Below are positions 23,910 through 30,893 of a stretch of DNA of 30,893 bases, one piece after another. Origin of the DNA: UBA6382 sp963631415 (GTDB taxonomy: Bacteria > Bacteroidota > Bacteroidia > Bacteroidales > Bacteroidaceae). The notes under the pieces are model-generated. The model had not been told where the DNA came from. It searched no databases and saw only the letters and a program-made list of their open reading frames with translations. Position numbers and translations under genes: made by a program. The first letter of the stretch is position 1; every line of letters begins with the position of its first letter. The stretch is from the NCBI GenBank assembly GCA_963631415.1, contig CAVGQS010000003.1:1-30893 (forward strand), written 5' to 3'.

Positions 23910-25289
23910 CTAATTCTGGCCGCCGCCGAGTGCGTAGTAGAGGTTAACCACGGCCTGCATCTTGTTGAAGTCGTCGGTCACCTTCTGCAGTTGGCTTGCG
24001 AGGAGTGACTGTTGGGCTGTAATGACCTCAAGGTAGGTTGCGCCGTTGGCCATAAGTGCGGTTACGGCATCCACGTTGGCCTGCAGTGTCTCTATGCGCT
24101 CAGCTTCTATCTCAGAGAGCTTAGAAGAGGTCTCATACAGCTTCAGGGCGTTGCTCACCTCGCTGCCAGCATTCAGTATGGACTGCTGCCATGCCAGGTA
24201 GGCTTGCTCCTGCTGTGCCTTGGCTACCCTGAGACCTGCCACGAGCTGGCCGTGCTGGAAGATGGGCTGCACGAGCGAGCCGACTGCACTGAGCAGCATC
24301 TTGCCGGGGTTCACGATGCCAGCGCCCGACGAGTTGGTCCAGGCGGCAGAACCGGTGATGGTAATGTTGGGATAGAAGGCCGAACGTGCCTTGTTGACAT
24401 TATAGAAGCAGTTGGCCAAAGCCATCTCCTTGGCGTGAACGTCAGGACGGTTTGCCAGCACCTGAATGCCTACGCCAGTGCTCAGATTGGTGGGCAGGCT
24501 CTGGCCTTCAAACGTGCCGCGGTCGATGTGGGCGGGTGCCTGTGCAAGGAGGAGGCTCAGTGAGTTCTCCGTCTCGCGTATCTGGCGCTCTATCTCAGGA
24601 ATGGAGGCCTTGACGGACAAGTAGTTGGCCTTGGCTGACAGCACCGAGGTCTCTTTGTAGCCGTAGTACTCCTTCATGTCTTGCATGGTCTTCCAGGTCT
24701 GCTCAGTGAGGGTCTCGGTCTCCTTAGTGATGCGGAGCTGTTCGTCGAGCATGAGCAGCGTGTAGTAGCAGTTGGCCACGCTGGCTATGATGGAGGTGCG
24801 CACGGCTCGCTGGTAGTCGCGTGCCTGTATGAGGGCTGCCTGCTGAGCGCGCTTGGCGTTGAGCAGACTGCCGAACAGGTCTACCGTCCACGATGCCTGG
24901 ATGGGCAGCGAGTAGGTCTTGGTCGTCTTGGCGCCGTCCCACGAGCTCAGGGAGCCATTGGGAGAGAACACAAACGAGGGAACGTAAGCCAGCTTGGCAA
25001 CCTTCAGCATGTCCTCCGACTGCTTCACCGAGAGGGCGGCAGTGAGCAGGTCGCTGTTGTTGGCCAGCGCGCTGTCGATGAGCGTCTGAAGCTTGGGGTC
25101 AGTAAACACCTGGCGCCACGGAGTAGAGCCGAGAGTCGTCGTGTCGGCAGCCGCCAGGGTGTCCTGGTCGCCGGCGACGTCGCGGTACAGTCCCTTGGCA
25201 TTGACCTCCGGACGCTCGTACTTGTTGTATATGCCGCAACTGCTCAAGAACAGCACGCACGACATCATGATATATAATGTGTTTTTCAT
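23910..25289 (-). CDS. Efflux outer membrane factor lipoprotein (NodT/OprM family)
   Basis: This 459-residue protein has a lipoprotein signal MKNTLYIMMSCVLFLSSCG with the acylated Cys at position 18. Typical OprM features are YERPEV near the mature N-terminus, PWRQVFTDPKLQTLIDSAL (57-75) and ANNSDLLTAALSVKQSEDML, followed by the repeated helical hairpins of two outer membrane efflux protein domains (ANRPDVHAKEMALA, FYPNITITGSAAW). It forms the trimeric outer membrane exit duct of an RND pump. It starts 7 bases after the pump gene stop, making a single operon clear. Confidence 0.95.
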   Translation of the reverse strand: MKNTLYIMMSCVLFLSSCGIYNKYERPEVNAKGLYRDVAGDQDTLAAADTTTLGSTPWRQVFTDPKLQTLIDSALANNSDLLTAALSVKQSEDMLKVAKLAYVPSFVFSPNGSLSSWDGAKTTKTYSLPIQASWTVDLFGSLLNAKRAQQAALIQARDYQRAVRTSIIASVANCYYTLLMLDEQLRITKETETLTEQTWKTMQDMKEYYGYKETSVLSAKANYLSVKASIPEIERQIRETENSLSLLLAQAPAHIDRGTFEGQSLPTNLSTGVGIQVLANRPDVHAKEMALANCFYNVNKARSAFYPNITITGSAAWTNSSGAGIVNPGKMLLSAVGSLVQPIFQHGQLVAGLRVAKAQQEQAYLAWQQSILNAGSEVSNALKLYETSSKLSEIEAERIETLQANVDAVTALMANGATYLEVITAQQSLLASQLQKVTDDFNKMQAVVNLYYALGGGQN

Positions 25290-25296
25290 ACGAATC

Positions 25297-28200
25297 TTAT
25301 TTTTTTGACTTTACAGGATTGGTGTACTGCTTCAATTCGGTATCGTTGTCGCCATTGACAAGGCCAATGAACTTCATCGGCGATATCTTCTCTTGCAGCC
25401 ACTGGCAGATGACGAACAGGCACGGCACGATGAGCACCTGGAGAATCATGCCCACAAGCATACCGCCCACAGCGCTCGCGCCGAGCGTAGAGTTACCGTT
25501 GGCGCCTACGCCCGAGGCAAACATCAGCGGCAGAAGTCCCACAACCATCGCGAGCGAGGTCATCAAGATAGGACGCAGACGGGCTGAGGCTCCTAGGATG
25601 GCCGACCACTTGATGGCCATACCCGTCTGGCGGCGCTCAAGGGCGAACTGAACAATCAGAATGGCGTTCTTGGCCAACAGACCGATAAGCATGATCAACG
25701 CAATCTGAGTGTAGATGTCGTTGGAGTGGCCGAAGATGTTGGTGAAGAGGAACGCGCCAGACAGACCGAACGGCACTGACAGCACCACAGAGAGCGGCAA
25801 GATGTAGCTCTCGTACTGGGCGCTCAAGATGAGGTAGATGAACACGAAGCACAGGATGAAGATGAGCGCTGTGTTGTTCGATGACTCGCTCTCCGAACGG
25901 CTCAGGCCGGAGTATTCGTAGCCGTAGCCCGAGTCGAGGGTTTGCTCAGCCACTTCCTTCACTGCCCTCATGGCGTCGCCGGTAGAGAAGCCCGAGTTAG
26001 GCGCCACGTTGATGTTGATGGAGGTGAAGAGGTTGAAGCGGTCGATGTTGGAGGGACCGTAGATCTTCTTCATAGAGATGAAGCTCGACACGGGAGCCAT
26101 CTGGCCGTTGACGCGCACATAGATGGAGTTGAGCGAGTTCTCGTCAATTCGAGTCTCAGGCATGCCCTGAATCATCACGCGGTAGAGCTTGCCGTAGGCG
26201 TTGAAGTTCGAAGAATACAGACCGCCGTAGTAGCCTTGCAGCACAGACAGCACTTCCTTGGGCGATGTGCCGGCACGCGTACACTTGTCTACGTCTACCG
26301 AAATCTGGTACTGCGGATACGACGAGTTGAACGAGGTCATGGCGTACTGTATCTCCTCACGCTGGTTGAGGGCGGCGAGGAACTTGCCGGTCTGGGCAAA
26401 GAACTTGTCTATCGAACCGCCCGTCTTGTCCTGCATGGAGAGCGACAGACCGTTCGACGCTCCGTAACCTGAAATCATAGGCGGGGCGAAGGCCATCACC
26501 TGTGCGTCTTTCAGTGCGGCTGACTGCGCGAATATCTTCTTCACCACCTCAGTCGACGACAGCGAGGCGTCCTCGCGCTCGTCGAAGGGCTTGAGCTTCA
26601 GGATGAAGGTACCTTGGTTGGAGCCCTGTCCGGCGATGAAGTTGTAGCCCACAATCTGGATGGTAGTCTTGATGGCTGGATTGGACTCAAACATCTTCTG
26701 CATGGTCTGCATGGTCTCAGTCGTCTTGTCCTTGCCGGTACCAGGCGCCAGAGAGACAGTGGCAAACACCACGCCAGTGTCCTCGTCGGGGATAAGGCCG
26801 GTTCTGGTGGTGTTCATCAAAACCACCAGCACTACTATGGCAGCTACCACGATGCTTATCGAGATTGCCTTGGCCTTCACAAAGAATTCTACTATCTTGC
26901 GGTAGCGGCTGAGCATCTTGTCGTAGGCCACGTTAAAGGCGGCATGGAACTTGTCGATGACCGTCATCTTCTTGTTGGGGTCATGAGCCTTCAGGAAGAT
27001 GGCGCAGAGCGCAGGACTCAGCGTCAATGCGTTGATGGCGGAGATGATAATCGCCACGGCCATCGTCACACCAAACTCACGGTAGAACGAACCCGAGGTG
27101 CCGCCCACGAAACTAACGGGAATGAACACAGCCGACATCACCAGGGTGATGGAGATGATGGCGCCCGAAATCTCGTTCATGGCATCGATACTTGCCACGC
27201 GGGCCGACTTGTAGCCCTGGTCCAGTTTGGCGTGGACCGCCTCAACCACCACAATGGCGTCGTCCACCACAATGGCGATGGCAAGCACAAGGGCCGACAG
27301 CGTAAGCAGGTTGATACTGAATCCAAACAGGTTGAGGAAGAAGAACGTACCTACCAGCGACACCGGCACAGCGATACACGGAATGATGGTGGAACGCATA
27401 TCCTGAAGGAACACATACACCACGAGTATCACAAGTATGAATGCTATAATAAGCGTCTCAACAACCTCGGCGATAGAGGCATAGAGGAACTCGGTCACGT
27501 CCATACCGTAGGTAATCTGCATGCCGGGAGGGAAGGACTTCGACAGCTCGTCGAGCTGAGCCTTCACGTTCTTCACAATTTCGTTGGCGTTACTGCCAGA
27601 CATCTGCGTAACCATGTTGGTCACCGCCGGCTTGCCGTCCACCAGGTTGTTCACCACGTAGGTCAGCGCGCCGAGCTCTACCTTGGCCACGTCCTTGAGC
27701 TTGAGGGTCGTACCGTCGCTGTTGGAGACAATCACCATGTTCTCAAACTCCTGGGCGGTCTTCAGACGGCCGGTGTAGCGGAGCACATATTCAAACTGCG
27801 AGTTGTAGTTCTCGCCCAGCTTACCCGGGGCAGCCTCTATGTTCTGGGCAGCCAGCACGCCGGAGATGTCGGAGGGCACAAGCGAGTGCTCCTTCATCTT
27901 CACAGGGTCGAGCCATATACGCATGGAGTAGGTCTTGGCGCCGAAGCCCTCGCACGAGCCCACGCCCTGCACACGCTGGATAACCGGCGATATGTTGATG
28001 GCATTGTAGTTGGTGAGGAATTCCTCGTCATACTGGCCCTTGTCGGAGGTGAGCGCGTAGATCAGCACCTGCGAAGTCTGGCGCTTCTCCGTAGTCACAC
28101 CCACGCTGACCACCTCGGAGGGCAGCAGGTTCTGCGCCTGCGCCACGCGGTTCTGCACGTTCACTGCCGCCATGTCGGCGTCGGTGCCTTGCTTGAAGTA

Positions 28201-28479
28201 TATCGTGATGCTTGCTGAACCGTCGTTGGTGGCCGACGAAGTCATGTAGGTCATGTTCTCAACACCGTTGATGCTCTCCTCAAGAGGGGCGATGACAGAG
28301 TTGAGCACCGTCTGGGCATCGGCACCAGTGTAGGTGGTCCTCACGCTGATGGTAGGGGGAGCAATGTTAGGATATTGCTCTATAGGCATGGCCACCAGAC
28401 CGATGATACCCAATATCACAATAAGGATGGATATTACGGTCGAGAGAACAGGCCTTTTTATAAAGGTTTCAAGTTTCAT
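25297..28479 (-). CDS. RND family multidrug efflux pump, inner membrane subunit (AcrB-like, HAE1)
   Basis: This 1060-residue protein has twelve predicted transmembrane helices and two large periplasmic loops. The N-terminus FIKRPVLSTVISILIVILG is the first helix. Proton relay residues are present: Asp406-Asp407 in LAIAIVVDDAIVVVEAV and the conserved Lys in LLAKNAILIVQFALERR near the C-terminus. MPIEQYPNIAPPTI (31-44) is a hallmark of hydrophobe/amphiphile efflux pumps. It uses the proton gradient to expel drugs, bile acids or other amphiphiles. Partners are encoded on both sides: membrane fusion protein 102 bases upstream and outer membrane factor 7 bases downstream. The substrate range cannot be read from sequence. 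Confidence 0.97.
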   Translation of the reverse strand: MKLETFIKRPVLSTVISILIVILGIIGLVAMPIEQYPNIAPPTISVRTTYTGADAQTVLNSVIAPLEESINGVENMTYMTSSATNDGSASITIYFKQGTDADMAAVNVQNRVAQAQNLLPSEVVSVGVTTEKRQTSQVLIYALTSDKGQYDEEFLTNYNAINISPVIQRVQGVGSCEGFGAKTYSMRIWLDPVKMKEHSLVPSDISGVLAAQNIEAAPGKLGENYNSQFEYVLRYTGRLKTAQEFENMVIVSNSDGTTLKLKDVAKVELGALTYVVNNLVDGKPAVTNMVTQMSGSNANEIVKNVKAQLDELSKSFPPGMQITYGMDVTEFLYASIAEVVETLIIAFILVILVVYVFLQDMRSTIIPCIAVPVSLVGTFFFLNLFGFSINLLTLSALVLAIAIVVDDAIVVVEAVHAKLDQGYKSARVASIDAMNEISGAIISITLVMSAVFIPVSFVGGTSGSFYREFGVTMAVAIIISAINALTLSPALCAIFLKAHDPNKKMTVIDKFHAAFNVAYDKMLSRYRKIVEFFVKAKAISISIVVAAIVVLVVLMNTTRTGLIPDEDTGVVFATVSLAPGTGKDKTTETMQTMQKMFESNPAIKTTIQIVGYNFIAGQGSNQGTFILKLKPFDEREDASLSSTEVVKKIFAQSAALKDAQVMAFAPPMISGYGASNGLSLSMQDKTGGSIDKFFAQTGKFLAALNQREEIQYAMTSFNSSYPQYQISVDVDKCTRAGTSPKEVLSVLQGYYGGLYSSNFNAYGKLYRVMIQGMPETRIDENSLNSIYVRVNGQMAPVSSFISMKKIYGPSNIDRFNLFTSININVAPNSGFSTGDAMRAVKEVAEQTLDSGYGYEYSGLSRSESESSNNTALIFILCFVFIYLILSAQYESYILPLSVVLSVPFGLSGAFLFTNIFGHSNDIYTQIALIMLIGLLAKNAILIVQFALERRQTGMAIKWSAILGASARLRPILMTSLAMVVGLLPLMFASGVGANGNSTLGASAVGGMLVGMILQVLIVPCLFVICQWLQEKISPMKFIGLVNGDNDTELKQYTNPVKSKK

Positions 28480-28581
28480 TGTATTGTTGTCTTTGTTTTG
28501 TTAATGTTGGTGACATAAGGGTTCCGCACTGCGCAGGAGCCGCCTTGTGCGCCGCCCCGCTGTGCGAAGAAACAACACTCT

Positions 28582-29826
28582 TTACTTCTTGGAGAGGTCA
28601 GCGCCGCCCATCTTGATGGCCTGCTGCACCTTCTTGGCTGCCTGCTCCTCGGTGATAGGCGTGATGACCATGCCGTCGGTCAGGGCGGAGATACCCTGAG
28701 CCACGCCCTGGGTCACGATGCGGTCGCCCGACTTGAGGCCGGAGGTCACGATGTAGTCCTGTCCGTCGTTGACGTCAGCCACCTTGATGACGGAGAAGGT
28801 CACCTTGTTGTCCTTGCCTACAATATATACGTACTTCTGGTCCTGCAGTTCCACCGTAGCGCTCTGCGGAATCACCACCACGTTGTTGGCAGTGTAGGGA
28901 ATCAGGACGCTGCCCGTACCGCCGGTCTTGAGCAGGTGCTGGGGATTGGTGAAGTCAGCGCGGAGAGAAACGGAGCCAGTGGACTGGTCAATCACGCCGC
29001 TGATGGTGCTCACCTTGCCGGTCTTGTCGTAGACAGAGCCGTCGGCCAGCTTGAGCTGCACGGCGGGCATCGAGGCGAGGATGGACTTGCTGTTGCCGTT
29101 GTGGGAGCGGGTCATCTCGAGAAGCTGCTTCTCTGTCATCGAGAAGTAGACATACATGGTCTCAATGTTAGACACGGTGGTCAGCGGCTCAACGCTCGAG
29201 CTGCTCACCAGCGCGCCCACACGGTAGGGAATCGAACCGACAACGCCGTTGGCGGGACTCTTCACATAGCAGTATGAGAGGTTTTGGCGGGCAGAAACCA
29301 GCGTAGCCTTTGCAGATGCCACGCCAGCCTCGGCTGTGGCAACTGCCGCCTCAGCCTGGGTCAGCGCGTTCTTGGCGGACTGCAGTTCGTAGTCGCCGAT
29401 AATCTTCTTGGCAGACAGCTCCTTCTTGTTGCTGTAGGTCAGCTTGGCGGTGGCGAGGGCAGCCTTGGCCTGGTTGAGGCTTGCGTTGGCCTGGTTCACA
29501 GCCGCGTTGGCCTGGTTTACAGCCTCGCGATATGTTACGTCGTCAATGACAAAGAGAGTCTGGCCGGCACTTACCGTCGCGCCTTCGTCAACACAAACCT
29601 TGACGATGTTGCCCGCAACGCGGGGGCGGATCTCGATATCCTGCTTACCCTTGATGGTAGCCGGATAGGTGTAGTTCAGCTCCGGACTGGAAGTAGTGAC
29701 GGTTCTTACCGCATACTCGTTGGAGGCCTGCTGCTGAGCTTGCTTGCCGCCACAGCCTGTCGTTGTCACAATGCAGATTGCTCCTACAAAAGCTACTGCA
29801 AACTTCGATAATTTTCTGTAGTTCAT
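28582..29826 (-). CDS. RND efflux membrane fusion protein (AcrA-like lipoprotein)
   Basis: This 414-residue protein has a lipoprotein signal (hydrophobic stretch then TTTGC, Cys at 25). The barrel-sandwich hybrid half-motifs YPATIKGKQDIEIRPRVAG (55-73) and YCYVKSPANGVVGSIPYRVG are visible, separated by a long Ala/Gln/Asn-rich coiled-coil hairpin (about 102-185) that docks onto the outer membrane duct. The hairpin contains near-repeats of NQANAxxNQA. The C-terminal membrane-proximal domain ends ADLSKK. It is the first gene of the efflux operon, with a -7 box at 29888. Confidence 0.95.
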   Translation of the reverse strand: MNYRKLSKFAVAFVGAICIVTTTGCGGKQAQQQASNEYAVRTVTTSSPELNYTYPATIKGKQDIEIRPRVAGNIVKVCVDEGATVSAGQTLFVIDDVTYREAVNQANAAVNQANASLNQAKAALATAKLTYSNKKELSAKKIIGDYELQSAKNALTQAEAAVATAEAGVASAKATLVSARQNLSYCYVKSPANGVVGSIPYRVGALVSSSSVEPLTTVSNIETMYVYFSMTEKQLLEMTRSHNGNSKSILASMPAVQLKLADGSVYDKTGKVSTISGVIDQSTGSVSLRADFTNPQHLLKTGGTGSVLIPYTANNVVVIPQSATVELQDQKYVYIVGKDNKVTFSVIKVADVNDGQDYIVTSGLKSGDRIVTQGVAQGISALTDGMVITPITEEQAAKKVQQAIKMGGADLSKK

Positions 29827-29887
29827 ATAAAACCGATTTATTCTTTATGTTCTTTTTACTTTATTTCGTATATTCTTTTTCCGAGTG

Positions 29888-29895
29888 CAAAGTTA
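29888..29895 (-). promoter_or_regulatory. Bacteroidetes-type -7 box of the efflux operon
   Basis: On the minus strand this is TAACTTTG (TAnnTTTG) in the AT-rich leader 61 bases before the ATG at 29826. A -33 candidate is weak (TTTC about 17 bases upstream). No adjacent repressor gene or clear operator is present, so control of the pump is unknown. Confidence 0.55.
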
Positions 29896-30160
29896 AGAAC
29901 AAATAAGTTCAGAAATGGTTCAATTTTTATTTTGTTTTGGTCTGTTTGGCGCATAGCGCGCCACATTTATAAAACATTAACACTCCACGTAATAAGTAAA
30001 ATGAAGTAGACGTTCCAAAAAGAGCCGCAAGCCACGCCAGCACACGTACAACCGACCACAACAGCACCTGACCCAACGCTTCTCCCCTACCTTATATATA
30101 TAGGCTGCCACCCCCGCCTCGACAGCCGAATTTAGCCGCCGCAAACCACAATTCGTTTTA
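29896..30160. other. Non-coding spacer upstream of the efflux operon
   Basis: No credible gene. Short ORFs here lack homologue-like features and a ribosome site. A small hairpin GGCGC/GCGCC occurs at about 29948-29962, and TTATATATATA at 30091-30101. Nothing else is recognised. Confidence 0.4.
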
Positions 30161-30164
30161 GACA

Positions 30165-30375
30165 GCACTTAAATTCATCAGAGAAGCACTTGTGCTCATC
30201 AGAAAGCCATCGGACTTTTCCGGACTCCAAGAAAAAGTTAGCCATTTCCGCAGAAACGGGAAACCATTTCTGTTTGAAGGGCTAACCATTTCCGCGGAAA
30301 TGGGAACGTCTGGTGGCTCTCTGATGAAGGGAAGTCCTTGTCTGATGAATTAAAGTGCATCTCTGATGAAACGAG
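30165..30375. repeat. Imperfect inverted repeat region with perfect 18-base palindrome
   Basis: CACTTAAATTCATCAG near 30166-30181 is the near-complement (15 of 16) of CTGATGAATTAAAGTG near 30342-30357. Between them are TCATCAGA words in both orientations, the palindrome AGCACTTGTGCT (30185-30196), two direct copies of GTTAGCCATTTCCGC/GCTAACCATTTCCGC and the perfect palindrome CCATTTCCGCGGAAATGG (30286-30303). No coding frame spans it. A repeated extragenic element or remnant of a mobile element is likely. Confidence 0.6.
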
Positions 30376-30547
30376 GTGTCGCTATGTTTTAGGAATCGGC
30401 AAAAAATGGCTGGCGAACAGCAATGCTCAAGACAAAGTACTGCAAATAATCATTGCTGTCCGCTAAAACCCTCTGAACCGCTGAACCTCCTGCCCCCAAA
30501 AGCCCTTTTCGTGAAAATTCGCGCAGTTTTTGTATGCCTCATTTCCA

Positions 30548-30569
30548 GTGCGTTACGTCGGGTACGCAC
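30548..30569. other. Short hairpin GTGCGT/ACGCAC with T tract
   Basis: Six-base arms (30548-30553 and 30564-30569) with a 10-base loop, followed by TTAAGAATTTTTTG. It may act as a weak terminator on the plus strand, but no plus-strand gene precedes it. Confidence 0.35.
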
Positions 30570-30608
30570 TTAAGAATTTTTTGTAGCCACTTGAGCGATT
30601 GAAAACAA

Positions 30609-30787
30609 GGACTTAAAAAATTTTTAAAGCCACTTAACGAAAAAATCTCGCCGCGAAACGCTGCAACGTTTCGGGCGAAACAAAGCAACGTTTCGAGGCG
30701 AAACGTTGCAGCGTTTCGCCCGAAATTTTTTCGTTAAGTCCGCACGAAATTTTTTTAAGTCCGCACAAAAATTTTTTAAGTCCTACT
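30609..30787. repeat. Large nested palindrome with tandem CGAAAC/GTTTCG units
   Basis: A perfect 21-base inverted repeat (30653-30673 and 30699-30719) flanks a smaller CGAAAC/GTTTCG hairpin (30676-30695). Outside it CTTAACGAAAAAAT (30633-30646) and ATTTTTTCGTTAAG (30725-30738) form a second perfect 14-base pair. Further out GGACTTAAAAAATTTT (from 30609) matches in reverse AAAATTTTTTAAGTCC near 30768-30783. The right side also holds tandem copies of a ~23-base unit beginning TTAAGTCCGCAC. The core is three palindromic units of 21-23 bases. No coding frame is plausible. Confidence 0.8.
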
Positions 30788-30790
30788 TTA

Positions 30791-30798
30791 TAACTTTG
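30791..30798 (+). promoter_or_regulatory. Bacteroidetes-type -7 box near window end
   Basis: TAACTTTG fits TAnnTTTG, just after the large palindrome and 32 bases before an ATG at 30830. It suggests a transcription unit leading out of the window. Confidence 0.4.
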
Positions 30799-30829
30799 AA
30801 GCGTGTGCGAACTGTTTTCTTGTTGTTTT

Positions 30830-30893
30830 ATGACCGCTTTTTTGGATGTTTGGCAGACTGGAGATTGCTGGGCAAAAAAAATCCGCAGCCCTG
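30830..30893 (+). CDS. Possible start of a gene running out of the window
   Basis: ATG at 30830 opens a frame that stays open to the window end (21 codons, beginning MTAFLDVWQTGDCWAKK). Support is only the -7 box at 30791 and the open frame, which is too short to identify. It could be chance. Confidence 0.25.
   Translation, partial: MTAFLDVWQTGDCWAKKIRSP

Noticed and set aside
26614..28218. 534-residue plus-strand open frame inside the RND pump gene
   Set aside because: It is antisense to the AcrB-like gene and His/Gly/Arg/Val-rich, with no domain.
29977..30168. 63-residue minus-strand ORF upstream of the efflux operon
   Set aside because: It has no recognisable feature and ends in repeat-like sequence; it is probably chance.
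30376..30573. 65-residue plus-strand ORF
   Set aside because: It has no promoter, no motif and overlaps repeat DNA and a hairpin.
30609..30787. CRISPR array
   Set aside because: The repeat units are palindromic and contiguous with no unique spacers, and no cas genes are present.

Overview
The window looks like a Bacteroidales chromosome, most likely Prevotellaceae. This is inferred from gene content and promoter style, not from a database search. Supporting signs are a GSIII-type glutamine synthetase of 729 residues, LL-diaminopimelate aminotransferase (DapL), a DUF5686-type outer membrane protein with a carboxypeptidase-like regulatory domain, a Prevotella-style surface protein C-terminus, weak Shine-Dalgarno sequences, and several TAnnTTTG boxes of the Bacteroidetes -7 type ahead of genes. 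I recognise no tRNA, rRNA, CRISPR array, transposase, integrase or phage gene.

Layout. (1) 1-1916, plus strand: the C-terminal part of a large secreted surface protein, then a 58-residue small protein and a strong hairpin. (2) 1917-3036: about 1.1 kb of non-coding DNA with two MITE-like hairpin elements and flanking inverted repeats. (3) 3037-7437, plus: dapF, dapL and glnN (lysine/peptidoglycan precursor synthesis and ammonia assimilation), closed by a clear terminator. (4) 7644-8969, plus: a DUF308-like membrane protein and a histidine phosphatase. (5) 9082-13696, plus: two SGNH-fold secreted proteins followed by an MBOAT O-acyltransferase, probably an envelope glycan O-acylation module. 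(6) 13719-17123, minus: mfd, convergent with the MBOAT gene. (7) 17274-22910, minus: DUF5686 outer membrane protein, sigma-54 activator, LptE-like lipoprotein, a hypothetical protein and secG, tightly packed and ending in a terminator. (8) 23094-29826, minus: RND efflux system (membrane fusion protein, inner membrane pump, outer membrane factor) followed by lpxA. (9) 29827-30893: about 1 kb of non-coding DNA with two elaborate palindromic repeat regions and, at the very edge, a promoter-like box and a possible gene start.

Most of the window is envelope biology: peptidoglycan precursor (DapL/DapF), lipid A (LpxA), LPS export (LptE), secretion (SecG), outer membrane barrel, drug efflux and surface glycan modification. 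The least explained items are the SGNH-SGNH-MBOAT module with one altered nucleophile motif, the small protein paired with the surface protein, the sigma-54 activator inside an envelope operon, and the structured repeats at both ends. I see no strong evidence for a wholly new defence or mobile system.
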